From: Shouchella rhizosphaerae
Lineage (GTDB): Bacteria > Bacillota > Bacilli > Bacillales > Bacillaceae_D
Reading direction: 5' to 3'
Length of the DNA: 64,000 nucleotides
NCBI RefSeq assembly: GCF_900142675.1
Contig: NZ_FRBS01000001.1
Span: forward strand, 868,001-932,000
Numbering within the stretch: the stretch's first letter is position 1; every line of letters begins with the position of its first letter. The position numbers and the translations under genes were made by a program. Shown here piece after piece: positions 52,544 to 63,381 of this stretch. The notes beneath the pieces are model-generated. The model saw only the letters and a program-made list of their open reading frames with translations. It was not told where the DNA came from and did not search any database.

Positions 52544-55500
52544 TTAAAACAACGATAGCTGGTTCGACTCAGGCAAGCCTTCTAAACAGCCATGTTCAGA
52601 CAAATTCTCGACAACCGTTTTTGTCAATCTGGCCCGCTGCTGCAAGTCTTCCTTTGACAAAAAGTGGCCATTTTCCCGAGCCTTGACGATGTTTAGAGCC
52701 GCGTTTGTGCCGACGCCGTTTAGTGCGTTAAAAGGTGGCAACAGCTTATCGCCATCAACTATAAACTCTGTTGCTGATGATTTATATAAATCAACTTTAT
52801 GAAAACCGAAGCCACGTTCGCACATTTCTAGTGAGAGCTCGAGCACCGTCAAAACAGCTTTCTCTTTCGGGGACGCGTCAAGCCCTTTCGCGTTGATTTC
52901 TTCCATTTTGGCACGAATCGAACTTGCGCCTTTGATCATAATGTCCAGTTCAAAGTCATCAGCACGAACAGTAAAATAGGTTGCATAATACAAAATCGGA
53001 TGATGGACTTTAAAATAAGCTATCCGCACAGCCATCAACACATAGGCAGCCGCATGTGCTTTCGGGAACATATATTTGATCTTTGTGCATGAATCAATAT
53101 ACCAATCCGGCACATCATGCTTTTTCATTTCTTCGACCCATTCAGGCTGCAAGCCTTTGCCTTTTCGGACAAACTCCATAATCTTAAAAGCGAGTGACGA
53201 TTCGAGCCCTTTGTAAATTAAGTAAACCATAATGTCATCACGGCAGCCAATGACATCTTTCAATTCGCACGTGCCATTGTAAATGAGTTCATTGGCATTG
53301 CCAAGCCAAACGTCAGTCCCGTGGGAGAGCCCGGAAATTTGCAACAGCTCAGAAAAGGTGCTTGGTTTCGTTTCCTCAAGCATTTGCCTAACAAAGCGGG
53401 TGCCAAACTCAGGAATGCCGAGCGTACCGGTTTTGCACAGTATTTGTTCTTCTGTCACACCGAGGACATCTGGTGAAGCAAAGATTTTCATCACGTCAGG
53501 GTCATCCGTCGGGATCGTTTTTGGATCGATTCCGCTTAAATCTTGAAGCATGCGAATCGCCGTCGGATCATCGTGTCCAAGAATATCGAGCTTAAGCAAA
53601 TTATCATGAATCGAATGGAAGTCAAAATGCGTCGTTTTCCACTCTGCATTTTTGTCATCGGCCGGGTATTGGATCGGCGAAAAATCATGAATGTCCATAT
53701 AGTCTGGAACAACGATGATTCCTCCTGGATGCTGGCCCGTTGTCCGTTTAACGCCTGTGCAGCCGGCGACAAGGCGGTCGATTTCTGCCCCACGCATGAG
53801 CAAATCATGGTCGCTTTGGTAGCCTTTTACATAGCCGTATGCTGTTTTATCCGCTACTGTGCCAATTGTCCCGGCACGGTACACGTAGTCTTCGCCAAAC
53901 AATTCCTTTGTATAAGCGTGAGCACGAGGCTGGTATTCACCTGAAAAGTTCAAGTCGATATCAGGCACTTTGTCGCCTTTAAACCCAAGAAACGTTTCAA
54001 ACGGGATATCCTGTCCATCTTTAATATACATACTGCCGCATTTTGGGCATTCAGCATCAGGCAAGTCATAGCCAGACGCAACAGAACCGTCATCAAAGAA
54101 ATGGGAATGCTTGCATGACGGGCATACATAATGAGGCGGCAGCGGATTCACTTCGGTAATTTCCGTCATCGTTGCCACAAACGAAGAACCGACGGACCCC
54201 CGGGAGCCAACGAGATAGCCATCATCAAGCGATTTTTTAACTAGTTTATGGGAAATTAAATAAATAACAGCAAAACCATGGCCAATAATGCTTTTTAACT
54301 CTTTTTGCAAACGGGCTTCTACAATTTCCGGCAATGGATCGCCGTAAATCATCTTGGCCCGTTCATAGCTCATATTCCGGATTTCATCGTCAGCGCCCTC
54401 AATTTTAGGGGCATATAAGTCATCTGGAATCGGATGGACATCACCCACTTGTGCGGCAATGTCATTAGAAGCAGTGACAACCACTTTCTCTGCCTGTTCT
54501 GCCCCGAGAAAGGAAAATTCTTCAAGCATTTCCGTTGTTGTCCGGAAATGGACGTCCGGCAACTTCTGCTTATTAAGAGGATTGGCTCCCCCTTGGGAAG
54601 CAATTAAAATTTTGCGGTAAATCGCATCTTCCTCGTTTAAATAATGAACATTCCCTGTGGCCACAACCGGCAGCCCTAGCCGCTCGCCAAGAGCGACAAT
54701 ATTGCCGACAATTTCTTGCAATGCCGTTTTATCTTTTACGAGTTCCCGTTCAATCAAGTGTCCGTAATTGCCGAGTGGTTGAATTTCTAAAAAGTCGTAG
54801 AAACCAGCGATTTTCTCCACCTCATCGGCAGATTTTTGCATCATGCCTTCAAAGACTTCTCCTTTATCGCAAGCAGAACCGATTAGCAACCCTTCGCGAT
54901 GTTTATTTAACTGGGAACGAGGGATCCGTGGCGTCCGGAAATAGTAATCAACATGGGACATGGACACGAGCTGGTATAAATTTTTCAACCCTGTTTGCGA
55001 TGTGACAAGCAGCGTGCAGTGGAACGGCCGTTGACGGTGGAAATTCCCTTGCCCCATATGGTTATTTAATTCATCATGGTAAACAATTTCTTTCTCCGCC
55101 GCATCTTTGACCATTTTCCAAAGCAAATATGCTGTTGCCTGTGTATCATAAATCGCGCGGTGATGGCTGACGAGCTCAATGTCAAATTTCTTACATAACG
55201 TATTAAGACGGTGGTTTTTTAATTCTGGGTACAGAAAACGGCCAAGCTCCAACGTGTCAATGACTGGGTTTGTGACTTCCGAAAAGCCTAGTTTTTTATA
55301 ACCGACATTCAAAAAGCCAATATCAAAGCTCGCATTATGGGCAACCAACGTGGCATCGCCGGCAAATTCACGAAATTGCTTCAGCACCTCAGCAGGTTCA
55401 GGAGCGCCTTGGACCATGTCATCGGTAATCCCTGTCAATTCGATGATCGTTGCGGACAGAGGCTCTTTTGGGTCTGCAAACGATTCATATGTATCGATGA

Positions 55501-56836
55501 TTTCGCCGTTTTTGATTTTGACGGCAGCAAGCTCAATGATCGTATTGTAGACAGCCGACAGACCGGTCGTTTCCACGTCAAAGACGACATACTCTTCTTC
55601 GAGCAAGTGACGGTGGTCTGAGTTGTAAGCAATTGGTACGCCGTCATCAACGACATTTGCCTCCATGCCATAAATCACTTTAATGTCATGCTTTTTGGCA
55701 GCGCCATATGCTTCTGGAAACGCTTGGACAACGCCGTGATCTGTAATGGCAATCGCTGGATGGCCCCATTTTGCAGCCTGCTCGATATACCTGCCAACAG
55801 AAACGACGCCATCCATTTGGCTCATTGTCGAATGGGTATGAAGTTCAACTCGTTTTTGTTCAGCAGTATCTTCGCGGACAATTGGCGTTACTTGGTTAAA
55901 ATCATTGGCAATCATAACGAGGTCGCGCACAAATGTATCGTTCTGGATGCCGCCTCGCACCTTTAACCACATGCCTTTTTTGACCGCTTGCATGACGGGC
56001 ACATCTTCTTTATCCCGGGAAAACATTTTCACTAAAATCGAATCGGTGTAATCTGTCATTTTAAAGGTTAGCAATGTGCGCCCACTGCGGAGCTCGCGAA
56101 TATCTGTTGCGAACACATAGCCTTGAATGGTAATGCGCCGTTCTTCATCGACAATCGCTTCCAGCGGCGTCGGCTCGTCTTTAATGGGATAACCCATAGA
56201 CAAGTTCGCTTGCTTTACTTGCTTCGCCATTTCCTCTTCAACCCGTTGTTTTTCCAACATCGCTTCGACCACTTTTGACCGGTCTTCTTCAGCACGTTTG
56301 CGGACAAACTCATCATAGGCTTCCTGTGATTGTTGTACGGCGACTGCAAGGGGCAATACAGGTAAGCCAAACTGGCCGCATATGTCTTTAAACGGGTCGG
56401 CAAGCTTTCGCCTTATCGCTTCTGCTTCCGCTTCGTTTTGCGCTATTAAAGACAGCTTATTGTCATTGACTGTCGGGGCTTGCTTTTGCAACGTAGCAGC
56501 AAGAGGTGGAGAGACACGCGCCAACTCGTTGGCGATAAGAGGCCAATAGCTGCGCCATACTGTTTCATCCGTCTCGCTGTTGGCATATGCAAATGAGCAA
56601 CGTGCATTGGCAATGTCCCGAAACGTCTGGGCAAGACGCCCTTTAAACAGTTCGCACCATTCGGCTGGCAGCAACCGTTCTAATCGAATGAAAAAATGCC
56701 AGATTTTCTGTTCTTTTGAGATTGCTAGTTTTTCAATATAGCCGTCTTGAAAATGAGGACGGCCGTCATCTGGAATTTGCAGCTGGTCAAGCAATAGTTG
56801 AAGGCGCTCTTTTCTCGTCTCTTTCGCTTGGCTCAT
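52544..56836 (-). CDS. polC: DNA polymerase III alpha subunit, PolC type
   Basis: PolC is the Gram-positive replicative polymerase with built-in proofreading. The 1430-residue protein has an N-terminal domain, an OB fold (about residues 235-310), a split PHP domain ([13 protein letters not shown], about 335), an inserted DnaQ-like exonuclease ([11 protein letters not shown], about 420, with an [11 protein letters not shown] motif), a Cys4 zinc-binding segment (CPSC and CPKC, about 935-960) and the catalytic PDIDLNFSG. The C-terminus ends in QLSLF, a beta-clamp motif. ATG at 56836 is used rather than the GTG touching the ribosome site. Confidence 0.98.
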   Translation of the reverse strand: MSQAKETRKERLQLLLDQLQIPDDGRPHFQDGYIEKLAISKEQKIWHFFIRLERLLPAEWCELFKGRLAQTFRDIANARCSFAYANSETDETVWRSYWPLIANELARVSPPLAATLQKQAPTVNDNKLSLIAQNEAEAEAIRRKLADPFKDICGQFGLPVLPLAVAVQQSQEAYDEFVRKRAEEDRSKVVEAMLEKQRVEEEMAKQVKQANLSMGYPIKDEPTPLEAIVDEERRITIQGYVFATDIRELRSGRTLLTFKMTDYTDSILVKMFSRDKEDVPVMQAVKKGMWLKVRGGIQNDTFVRDLVMIANDFNQVTPIVREDTAEQKRVELHTHSTMSQMDGVVSVGRYIEQAAKWGHPAIAITDHGVVQAFPEAYGAAKKHDIKVIYGMEANVVDDGVPIAYNSDHRHLLEEEYVVFDVETTGLSAVYNTIIELAAVKIKNGEIIDTYESFADPKEPLSATIIELTGITDDMVQGAPEPAEVLKQFREFAGDATLVAHNASFDIGFLNVGYKKLGFSEVTNPVIDTLELGRFLYPELKNHRLNTLCKKFDIELVSHHRAIYDTQATAYLLWKMVKDAAEKEIVYHDELNNHMGQGNFHRQRPFHCTLLVTSQTGLKNLYQLVSMSHVDYYFRTPRIPRSQLNKHREGLLIGSACDKGEVFEGMMQKSADEVEKIAGFYDFLEIQPLGNYGHLIERELVKDKTALQEIVGNIVALGERLGLPVVATGNVHYLNEEDAIYRKILIASQGGANPLNKQKLPDVHFRTTTEMLEEFSFLGAEQAEKVVVTASNDIAAQVGDVHPIPDDLYAPKIEGADDEIRNMSYERAKMIYGDPLPEIVEARLQKELKSIIGHGFAVIYLISHKLVKKSLDDGYLVGSRGSVGSSFVATMTEITEVNPLPPHYVCPSCKHSHFFDDGSVASGYDLPDAECPKCGSMYIKDGQDIPFETFLGFKGDKVPDIDLNFSGEYQPRAHAYTKELFGEDYVYRAGTIGTVADKTAYGYVKGYQSDHDLLMRGAEIDRLVAGCTGVKRTTGQHPGGIIVVPDYMDIHDFSPIQYPADDKNAEWKTTHFDFHSIHDNLLKLDILGHDDPTAIRMLQDLSGIDPKTIPTDDPDVMKIFASPDVLGVTEEQILCKTGTLGIPEFGTRFVRQMLEETKPSTFSELLQISGLSHGTDVWLGNANELIYNGTCELKDVIGCRDDIMVYLIYKGLESSLAFKIMEFVRKGKGLQPEWVEEMKKHDVPDWYIDSCTKIKYMFPKAHAAAYVLMAVRIAYFKVHHPILYYATYFTVRADDFELDIMIKGASSIRAKMEEINAKGLDASPKEKAVLTVLELSLEMCERGFGFHKVDLYKSSATEFIVDGDKLLPPFNALNGVGTNAALNIVKARENGHFLSKEDLQQRARLTKTVVENLSEHGCLEGLPESNQLSLF

Positions 56837-56863
56837 TTGTTTCACTCCTTGCTAAAGCGTAAA

Positions 56864-56886
56864 CAGGCTGACGACTAGCCAGCCTG
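56864..56886 (-). terminator. Weak hairpin between proS and polC
   Basis: CAGGCTG and CAGCCTG form a 7-bp stem with a 9-nt loop, followed on the minus strand by TTTA. It may be an attenuator or partial terminator rather than a full stop. Confidence 0.4.
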
Positions 56887-56895
56887 CATTCCGCA

Positions 56896-58596
56896 TTATT
56901 CACGTAAAAAATCGTTAAGCCAACGAACTAGCTCACTAGCTGTCAACTCAAGCTGTTCGCCCGTTTTGCGGACTTTCACTTCGATGATGCCTTCTCCGGC
57001 CCGTTTGCCAACGGCTACCCGTACTGGCAAGCCAATTAAGTCAGCGTCTTTAAATTTAACGCCTGCCCGTTCTGGTCGATCATCATACAATACGTCGATA
57101 CCAGCTTGGCGAATGTCGCTGTATAGCTGTTCAGCAAGTGTTTTCTGGTCTTCATTTTTCACATTTAACGCTAATAAGTGGACGTCGAACGGCGCCACTG
57201 CCTTCGGCCAAACAATGCCAGCCTCGTCATGATGCTGTTCAATCACAGCGGCAAGCGTCCGCGATACGCCGATACCATAACAGCCCATTAGAAAAGGCTG
57301 TGCTTTTCCTTGGCCATCTAAATATTTCGCATCGAGGGATTCAGAGTAACGGGTACCGAGCTTAAAGATTTGCCCGATTTCAATTCCTTCAGCAAAGCGC
57401 AATGTCCCTTTGCCGTCTGGGGACGGATCGCCTTCGCGCACAGTGCGCAAATCTTTATAAGCGGTCACTTCATAATCGCGGCCTGGGCCGACATTTACAT
57501 AGTGATAGCCTGTTTCATTGGCTCCGCACGCAATGCGCTCCATGCTGCGAATCCGATAGTCGGCATAAATCGGCACATCCTTTACGCCTACAGGACCAAT
57601 CGATCCAGGAGTCGCGCCGAAAGCGGCAACGACTTCTTCTTCACTCGCCATGCGCAACGTTTTTGCGCCAAGTTCATGCAATGCTTTGACTTCATTAAGC
57701 TCATCGTTGCCACGCAAGATAAAAAGGGATAGCACGTCATCGACAACAACAACAAGCGCTTTAAAAATGTCATCGGCATCAAAACCTAGTGCTTCAGCGG
57801 CTTCGTCGACCGTTTTTGCTTCCGGCGTTGCTCTCTTTTCAAGCAAGCCATGTGCTTGTACACTTGGCGCCTCTGGCAGCGCCGCTTTTGCCATTTCCAA
57901 GTTCGCTGCGTAATCAGATCCATCGGAATAAACGACAGTATCTTCCCCTACGCTAGCAAGCGCCATAAATTCGTGCGTATCTTTGCCACCCATCGCCCCA
58001 GAATCAGCAATCACGGGCCGAAACTCGAGGCCAACTCGCGTAAAAATGCGGCTATAGGCGCCATGCATTTGCCAGTATGCCTCATCCAGGCTTTCTGGCG
58101 AGTCGTGGAACGAATAGGCATCTTTCATGATAAACTCGCGCCCACGGAGCAAACCGAAACGTGGCCGGCGCTCATCGCGAAACTTTGTCTGAACTTGGTA
58201 GACGCAAAGAGGCAGTTTTTTATAAGAAGCAATGCCATCTTTAATTAAAGAAGTGATGACTTCCTCATGTGTTGGGCCGAGGGCAAAATCGCGGTTATGG
58301 CGATCCTTTAAGCGCACTAACTCGTCACCCATCGCCTCCCAACGGCCAGAAGCTTGCCAAAGTTCAGCAGGGTGCAAACTCGGCAACGTCAATTCTTGGG
58401 CGCCAATGGCATCTAATTCTTCGCGGATGATCGCTTCAATTTTCGCGATTGTCCGCTTTGCTAGCGGCAAGTACGCATAAACGCCTGCGGCAATTTGCCG
58501 CATCATGCCTGCGCGCAGCATGAGCTGGTGGCTAATCGCCTCTGCGTCTGCAGGCACATCCCGCATTGTCGGGGCTAAGTAAGTAGATTGTCTCAA
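56896..58596 (-). CDS. proS: Prolyl-tRNA synthetase
   Basis: ProS charges tRNA-Pro. The 566-residue class II enzyme is of the bacterial type: motif 1 near the N-terminus, motif 2 KFRDERRPRFGLLRGREFIMKDAY, an editing (INS/YbaK-like) insertion at about residues 235-390, motif 3 with GCYGIGVSRTLAA, and an anticodon-binding domain with VLYDDRPERAGVKFKDADLIG. The longest frame starts at a GTG that touches the AAAGGGA box. TTG at 58596 has a 10-nt spacing and matches the family start RQSTYLAPT. It lies between rseP and polC as in B. subtilis. Confidence 0.97.
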   Translation of the reverse strand: MRQSTYLAPTMRDVPADAEAISHQLMLRAGMMRQIAAGVYAYLPLAKRTIAKIEAIIREELDAIGAQELTLPSLHPAELWQASGRWEAMGDELVRLKDRHNRDFALGPTHEEVITSLIKDGIASYKKLPLCVYQVQTKFRDERRPRFGLLRGREFIMKDAYSFHDSPESLDEAYWQMHGAYSRIFTRVGLEFRPVIADSGAMGGKDTHEFMALASVGEDTVVYSDGSDYAANLEMAKAALPEAPSVQAHGLLEKRATPEAKTVDEAAEALGFDADDIFKALVVVVDDVLSLFILRGNDELNEVKALHELGAKTLRMASEEEVVAAFGATPGSIGPVGVKDVPIYADYRIRSMERIACGANETGYHYVNVGPGRDYEVTAYKDLRTVREGDPSPDGKGTLRFAEGIEIGQIFKLGTRYSESLDAKYLDGQGKAQPFLMGCYGIGVSRTLAAVIEQHHDEAGIVWPKAVAPFDVHLLALNVKNEDQKTLAEQLYSDIRQAGIDVLYDDRPERAGVKFKDADLIGLPVRVAVGKRAGEGIIEVKVRKTGEQLELTASELVRWLNDFLRE

Positions 58597-58630
58597 GTGA
58601 CACACGTCCCTTTCTTATGCAATTGTCTCA

Positions 58631-59887
58631 TTATGAAAACAGCTTACTTATATCGTTCCATGTCACTACAATCATCAACAACATCACGAGGGCGAAACCG
58701 ATAAACTGAATCGCGCCTTCTTTTTCAGGCGAAACAGGCTTGCCGCGGATCCCCTCATACGCTAAAAACATGAGCCGTCCGCCGTCAAGGGCAGGAATTG
58801 GCATTAAGTTGATGACGCCTAAATTAATGCTTAACAGCGCAGCAAAGAATATAACAGTTTGGATACCCAAGGAAACGGCTTGGTCTGTAATATCATAAAT
58901 GCCGACAGGACCTGAAATATAATCAAGGGAAAACTGACCGGTGAAAATTAAACCAAGCGTATCAAAAATAGATGTAGCCATGTTTATAAATTCATTTCCT
59001 GCATACTGTAAAGAACCAAGCAAGGAAAACTCCGGTACACCACTCACGCCTAAAAAGCCTTCGTACTCATCAGGCATCACTTCGACTTGGCTAAGAGTGG
59101 CATTTGTCTGCAGCGCTTCTCCATTGCGCTCATAATCAATGCTCACTTCTTCACCAGGATATTTTTTGACTTCTGTTGTCATTTCTTTCCAAGAGTCGAC
59201 TTCTACACCATTGACCGCTGTAATAACGTCGCCGTCTTGGAGACCAGCTGCTTCTGCGGGAGAGTTCTCCCCATTTATAACAATTTCTGAACTAAGAGTC
59301 ACGCCTTGGTACAAACTTAAGCCGAGTAAAATCACAAAGCCAAGTATGAAATTCATCAACGGCCCGGCAAAGATCGCCATCGCCCTTTTTGGCAGTGGTT
59401 TTGAGCCAAATTGGCGTTTCCATGGAGCGATAATTTGCGCCACTTCATCTTGAACGATGAACGCTTTTTCATCAATTGGATAACGAACAAGTTCGCCAGT
59501 GTCTTCGTCAATCGTTTCCACAAACAAGTCATGGACCAAATCAATCCGTTCCACTTGCACGACTTGTGCTTCTGGATGTTTTGACTTGTTGTTGACGATT
59601 AGTTCCTTAACGGTATCTTTCTCGTCAAGTACCAGTCCAATTTCATAGCCTGGCCGGATCGTTGGCTGCTCAGGCTCTTCGCCTGCCATGCGAACATAAC
59701 CGCCAATCGGCAATAAACGAATGGTATAAATCGTGTCATTTCGCTCAAAGGCAAACAGTTTTGGCCCCATGCCAATGGCAAATTCATAGCAAAGAATCCC
59801 CGCTTTTTTGGCAAAGTAGAGATGGCCCCATTCGTGGACAAAGACAAGCACACTAAATATCGCAATAAAAGCAAGTAATGTATTCAA
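58631..59887 (-). CDS. rseP: Site-2 intramembrane metalloprotease RseP/RasP
   Basis: RseP (RasP in B. subtilis) cleaves transmembrane anti-sigma factors such as RsiW and clears remnant signal peptides. The 418-residue protein has the zinc motif HEWGH in the first membrane helix (about residue 18), a PDZ domain (about 190-270, SPAEAAGLQDGDVITAVNG) and the membrane motif NLMPIPALDGGR near the C-terminus with the third metal ligand. Start is TTG at 59887 after AGGCGG. It lies 23 bp after dxr and before proS. Confidence 0.96.
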   Translation of the reverse strand: MNTLLAFIAIFSVLVFVHEWGHLYFAKKAGILCYEFAIGMGPKLFAFERNDTIYTIRLLPIGGYVRMAGEEPEQPTIRPGYEIGLVLDEKDTVKELIVNNKSKHPEAQVVQVERIDLVHDLFVETIDEDTGELVRYPIDEKAFIVQDEVAQIIAPWKRQFGSKPLPKRAMAIFAGPLMNFILGFVILLGLSLYQGVTLSSEIVINGENSPAEAAGLQDGDVITAVNGVEVDSWKEMTTEVKKYPGEEVSIDYERNGEALQTNATLSQVEVMPDEYEGFLGVSGVPEFSLLGSLQYAGNEFINMATSIFDTLGLIFTGQFSLDYISGPVGIYDITDQAVSLGIQTVIFFAALLSINLGVINLMPIPALDGGRLMFLAYEGIRGKPVSPEKEGAIQFIGFALVMLLMIVVTWNDISKLFS

Positions 59888-59910
59888 AAACGATACCGCC
59901 TCTCGGTTTG

Positions 59911-61050
59911 TTATGCTTGGAGCTGTTTGCGGATTGAAGCATCGACAGCTTGGATCTCTTCGAGCGATGGATGCGCAATCGGCGAATGGGCACTTAGTGC
60001 CTCTTCAATGATGCGCTCGATTTCCAAGAAAGTGATCTCGCCTTGCAAAAAGCGGCATACAGCTACTTCATTGGCTGCGTTAAGCACCGTTGTCATTGTG
60101 CCACCAGCGCGCCCTGCTTCGTAGGCGAGTTTCATGCACCGGAAACGCTCCATATCCATTTTTTCGAAGTGGAGTTTGCCAAGCTCCGCTAAATCTAAAC
60201 GTTCATGTTTCGGGCGGGCAAAGCGCTCTGGATACGTTAAGGCATATTGGATTGGGACGCGCATGTCGGGAGTGCCTAGCTGGGCAATGACGCTGCGGTC
60301 TACATATTCAACCATGGAGTGGATGATGCTCTCTTTGTGGATCAACACATCGATTTGGTCATAATCCAAACCAAACAGCCATTTCGCCTCAATCACTTCC
60401 AAGCCTTTATTCATCATTGTAGCAGAATCGATCGTCACTTTCGCCCCCATGGACCAATTCGGGTGCGCCAATGCTTGTTCGACTGTCACGCCATCGAGCT
60501 CCGCCCGGCTCTTGTCGCGAAAACTGCCGCCAGAAGCAGTCAGAATCAAACGGTCGACCGCTTTCTTTGGTTCGCCATTCAGCGCTTGGAAAATCGCAGA
60601 ATGCTCGCTGTCCACAGGAATGAGCGGCACATCGTTTTCCTTTGCCGCACTGACAACAAGGTGGCCCGCACTGACAAGTGTTTCTTTATTGGCAATGGCG
60701 ACTGCTTTTTTCGCCTTGATCGCACTGAGCGTCGGCAACAGCCCGATCGAACCAGTAATGGCTGTCACGACGATGTCAGATTCGCTATAACGCGCCACTT
60801 CGTTTAAGCCTTCTTCTCCATATAAGAATTCAATAGAATCACCGAATTCCCCTGCTAGCGTTTGTGCGTCTTCTGGGCGTTGTACTGAGACGAGTTTTGG
60901 TTGGAACTCCTTTATTTGGTTGCGGCATAACTCTAAGTTTGTGCCGCACGCGAGCGCCGAAAGCGTAAATTGATCTGGATAATCACGGATCACGTCAAGT
61001 GTCTGTGTGCCGATCGACCCTGTCGATCCAAGCAAACTGATTTGTTTCAC
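59911..61050 (-). CDS. dxr: 1-deoxy-D-xylulose 5-phosphate reductoisomerase
   Basis: Dxr catalyses the second step of the MEP isoprenoid pathway, providing isopentenyl units that UppS (next door) polymerises. The 379-residue protein has the NADPH motif [11 protein letters not shown] at the N-terminus, the metal-binding region [10 protein letters not shown] (about residues 148-157), and [14 protein letters not shown]. Length is normal. The start is GTG at 61050 with AAGGGAGG. It lies between cdsA and rseP, a conserved order in Firmicutes and proteobacteria. Confidence 0.97.
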   Translation of the reverse strand: MKQISLLGSTGSIGTQTLDVIRDYPDQFTLSALACGTNLELCRNQIKEFQPKLVSVQRPEDAQTLAGEFGDSIEFLYGEEGLNEVARYSESDIVVTAITGSIGLLPTLSAIKAKKAVAIANKETLVSAGHLVVSAAKENDVPLIPVDSEHSAIFQALNGEPKKAVDRLILTASGGSFRDKSRAELDGVTVEQALAHPNWSMGAKVTIDSATMMNKGLEVIEAKWLFGLDYDQIDVLIHKESIIHSMVEYVDRSVIAQLGTPDMRVPIQYALTYPERFARPKHERLDLAELGKLHFEKMDMERFRCMKLAYEAGRAGGTMTTVLNAANEVAVCRFLQGEITFLEIERIIEEALSAHSPIAHPSLEEIQAVDASIRKQLQA

Positions 61051-61117
61051 TATACTCGCCTCCCTTATGAAAAATTCATGTTTGCTAAACAGTTAGTTCG
61101 ATAGCTCGTTTTTCGGC

Positions 61118-61915
61118 TTACAAAAGTTGAAGCAAATGGAGAATCGGCATAACATAAATCAAGCTGTCGAACCGGTCAAGGATGCCGCCATGCCCCGGCA
61201 GGACATTGCCTGAATCTTTTACAGCATAATGCCGTTTTAAGGCTGACTCAACAAGATCGCCCATTTGGCCAAACACGGCCGTAACAAGCATGATGCAAAG
61301 CGCAATTATGTATGAGCTAAAAAATGGATGGATCATATAAAAAATCGTGCCGACGACAACAGCAAGGACAATCCCACCGACCGAACCTTCAATCGTTTTA
61401 TTTGGGCTAATATCTGGCCACAATTTGTTCTTGCCGATCGCTTTTCCGACAAAGTAAGCTCCTGAATCGGTTGTCCAAATCAATACAATGACAAATAGGA
61501 CAAGCCATACGCCTACATCTGGAATCGCTCTCGTTAAAATTAAGTAATGGAAGCCAAAGCCAATATAGACGCTTGATACGATCACAAAACCAACTTCATC
61601 AAATGTAAATTTGTTTTTTGTCAATACTGTCAGCAATAATAAACCTAAGATTAAAAATAGGAACAGCTCTACTTTTGTCACATTGAGGGGAATGGCGCTA
61701 TGAAAAAGCGTGTCAGGAATGAGCAACAACCACATTGAAACGAGGCCGACGATGCCACGCAAAGAAAGAGCGCTAATTTTTTTCATTCTTAATAGCTCAA
61801 CCATAGCGATGGTGGCCATCAAGCTAACAAAAGTCGTAAACCACCAGCCGCCAAGTGCGATCATCGCCAAGATGACGGCGCCAATAAATAAGCCTGTAAC
61901 TACTCGTGTCTTCAC
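61118..61915 (-). CDS. cdsA: Phosphatidate cytidylyltransferase
   Basis: CdsA makes CDP-diacylglycerol from phosphatidate and CTP, the precursor used by PgsA. The 265-residue protein is highly hydrophobic with about 7-8 transmembrane segments and ends with the signature DSGNVLPGHGGILDRFDS (about residues 234-251). The start is GTG at 61915 behind GGAAGGGG. It lies 15 bp after uppS and 67 bp before dxr. Confidence 0.97.
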   Translation of the reverse strand: MKTRVVTGLFIGAVILAMIALGGWWFTTFVSLMATIAMVELLRMKKISALSLRGIVGLVSMWLLLIPDTLFHSAIPLNVTKVELFLFLILGLLLLTVLTKNKFTFDEVGFVIVSSVYIGFGFHYLILTRAIPDVGVWLVLFVIVLIWTTDSGAYFVGKAIGKNKLWPDISPNKTIEGSVGGIVLAVVVGTIFYMIHPFFSSYIIALCIMLVTAVFGQMGDLVESALKRHYAVKDSGNVLPGHGGILDRFDSLIYVMPILHLLQLL

Positions 61916-61930
61916 TTACACATCCCCTTC

Positions 61931-62704
61931 CTACACGCCGCCATAGCGCCGCCCCCTATTCTGATACGTTAAGACCGCTTTATAGAAGTGGTGCTCAGTA
62001 AAGTTTGGCCAATACACATCCATAAACAAAAATTCGCTGTATGCGATCTGCCATAACATAAAGTTGCTTAGCCGCAACTCCCCGCTCGTGCGAATAAGCA
62101 AGTCTGGATCACGCAAATGGTTGCTCATTAAGTGGGCGCTAATCGTTTCTTCTGTAATGTGCTCTGGCATCAACTCGCCTTGCTGTACCTTTTTGGCAAT
62201 TTGTTGCATGGCACTCGTAAGTTCGAACCTGCTTCCATAGTTTAAAGCAAAATTTAAAATCAGTCCCGTATTATGCTTTGTCTTTTCAATTGCTTCATCC
62301 ACTGCATGGAGTGTATACGAAGGCAAACCGTCCTTTGAACCCATTAAACGCACTTGCACATTTTCCTCTATTAGCGTCGGCAATTCGCTTTTCAAATAGC
62401 GTTCTGGCAATTTTAGCAGAAATTCGACCTCCGCTTTCGGGCGTTTCCAGTTTTCTGTTGAAAAAGCATAAAGCGTCAATATTTCAATATTGAGGGTATT
62501 GGCAGCACGAACAATCTTATTAACCGTCTTCATGCCTTCCCTATGCCCAGCAATACGCGGTAGCCCTTTCTCTTTGGCCCAACGGCCATTTCCATCCATA
62601 ATAATGGCGACATGCCTCGGTATATTTTGCGGATCTATTGATGTAGGCTCCTCATCTTCTGTATCCGTAAAGGCTTGCCTCCATTTTGAAAATCTCTCAA
62701 GCAT
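61931..62704 (-). CDS. uppS: Undecaprenyl diphosphate synthase
   Basis: UppS condenses eight isopentenyl units onto farnesyl diphosphate to give the C55 lipid carrier of the cell wall. The 257-residue product has the catalytic motif IMDGNGRWAKEKGLPRIAGH (about residues 36-55), YAFSTENWKRP, and the C-terminal LLIRTSGELRLSNFMLWQ with the metal-binding region. ATG at 62704 follows GGAGGG; the frame opens 42 bp earlier without support. It is the first gene after the frr terminator and heads a unit running to polC. Confidence 0.97.
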   Translation of the reverse strand: MLERFSKWRQAFTDTEDEEPTSIDPQNIPRHVAIIMDGNGRWAKEKGLPRIAGHREGMKTVNKIVRAANTLNIEILTLYAFSTENWKRPKAEVEFLLKLPERYLKSELPTLIEENVQVRLMGSKDGLPSYTLHAVDEAIEKTKHNTGLILNFALNYGSRFELTSAMQQIAKKVQQGELMPEHITEETISAHLMSNHLRDPDLLIRTSGELRLSNFMLWQIAYSEFLFMDVYWPNFTEHHFYKAVLTYQNRGRRYGGV

Positions 62705-62767
62705 TTTACGCCCTCCATCTCGCTGGCGCTCTAGGCCAGCCTGCATCCAGCTGGAAAAGTGTAAAAA

Positions 62768-62787
62768 ACCCCCTTGCTTAAGAGGGT
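62768..62787 (-). terminator. Terminator after frr
   Basis: ACCCCCTT pairs with AAGAGGGT (one mismatch) around a GCTT loop, with TTTTTT on the minus strand. It separates pyrH-frr from uppS. Confidence 0.75.
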
Positions 62788-62820
62788 CTCCTACTACTCT
62801 TCATCATACACATAAACGCG

Positions 62821-63378
62821 TTACACTTCCATGATTTCTTGTTCTTTCTGTTTTGCTTTTTCATCGATTTTTGCAACGTACGTGTCAGTCAGTTTTTGAA
62901 TATCGTCAGTGGCGCTGCGAAGTTCATCCTCCGTCATTTCTCCATCTTTTTGTAGCTTTTTCAATTCATCATTGGCATCACGGCGAATGTTGCGGACAGC
63001 AACTTTTGATTCTTCAGCGGTTTTGCTAACCAATCGCACAAGGTCTTTCCGGCGTTCTTCCGTAAGTGGCGGAATCGCAATGCGAATGACTTGACCATCA
63101 TTGGATGGCGTAAGGCCTAAATCCGATTTCAAAATGGCCTTCTCAATTGAAGCAACAGCCGTCTTGTCATACGGAGTAATAAGCAATAGCCGCGCTTCTG
63201 GCACTGTGACTGAAGCAAGCTGGTTGAGCGGCGTTTGCGCTCCATAATATTCTACCGTTACGCGGTCGAGCAAAGCTGGGTTAGCACGGCCTGCACGCAA
63301 TTTCGCTAATTCACGTGACAGCACGTCAATGGCTTTGTCCATCCGTGTTTTTGCATCTGCCTTGATTTCCTTTGTCAT
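62821..63378 (-). CDS. frr: Ribosome recycling factor
   Basis: RRF splits post-termination ribosomes together with EF-G. The 185-residue protein is standard size, with family segments [35 protein letters not shown] and the C-terminal helical bundle ending [17 protein letters not shown] at 63378 follows AAGGGGGAAA. It lies 3 bp after pyrH, as in nearly all bacteria. Confidence 0.98.
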   Translation of the reverse strand: MTKEIKADAKTRMDKAIDVLSRELAKLRAGRANPALLDRVTVEYYGAQTPLNQLASVTVPEARLLLITPYDKTAVASIEKAILKSDLGLTPSNDGQVIRIAIPPLTEERRKDLVRLVSKTAEESKVAVRNIRRDANDELKKLQKDGEMTEDELRSATDDIQKLTDTYVAKIDEKAKQKEQEIMEV

Positions 63379-63381
63379 TGG

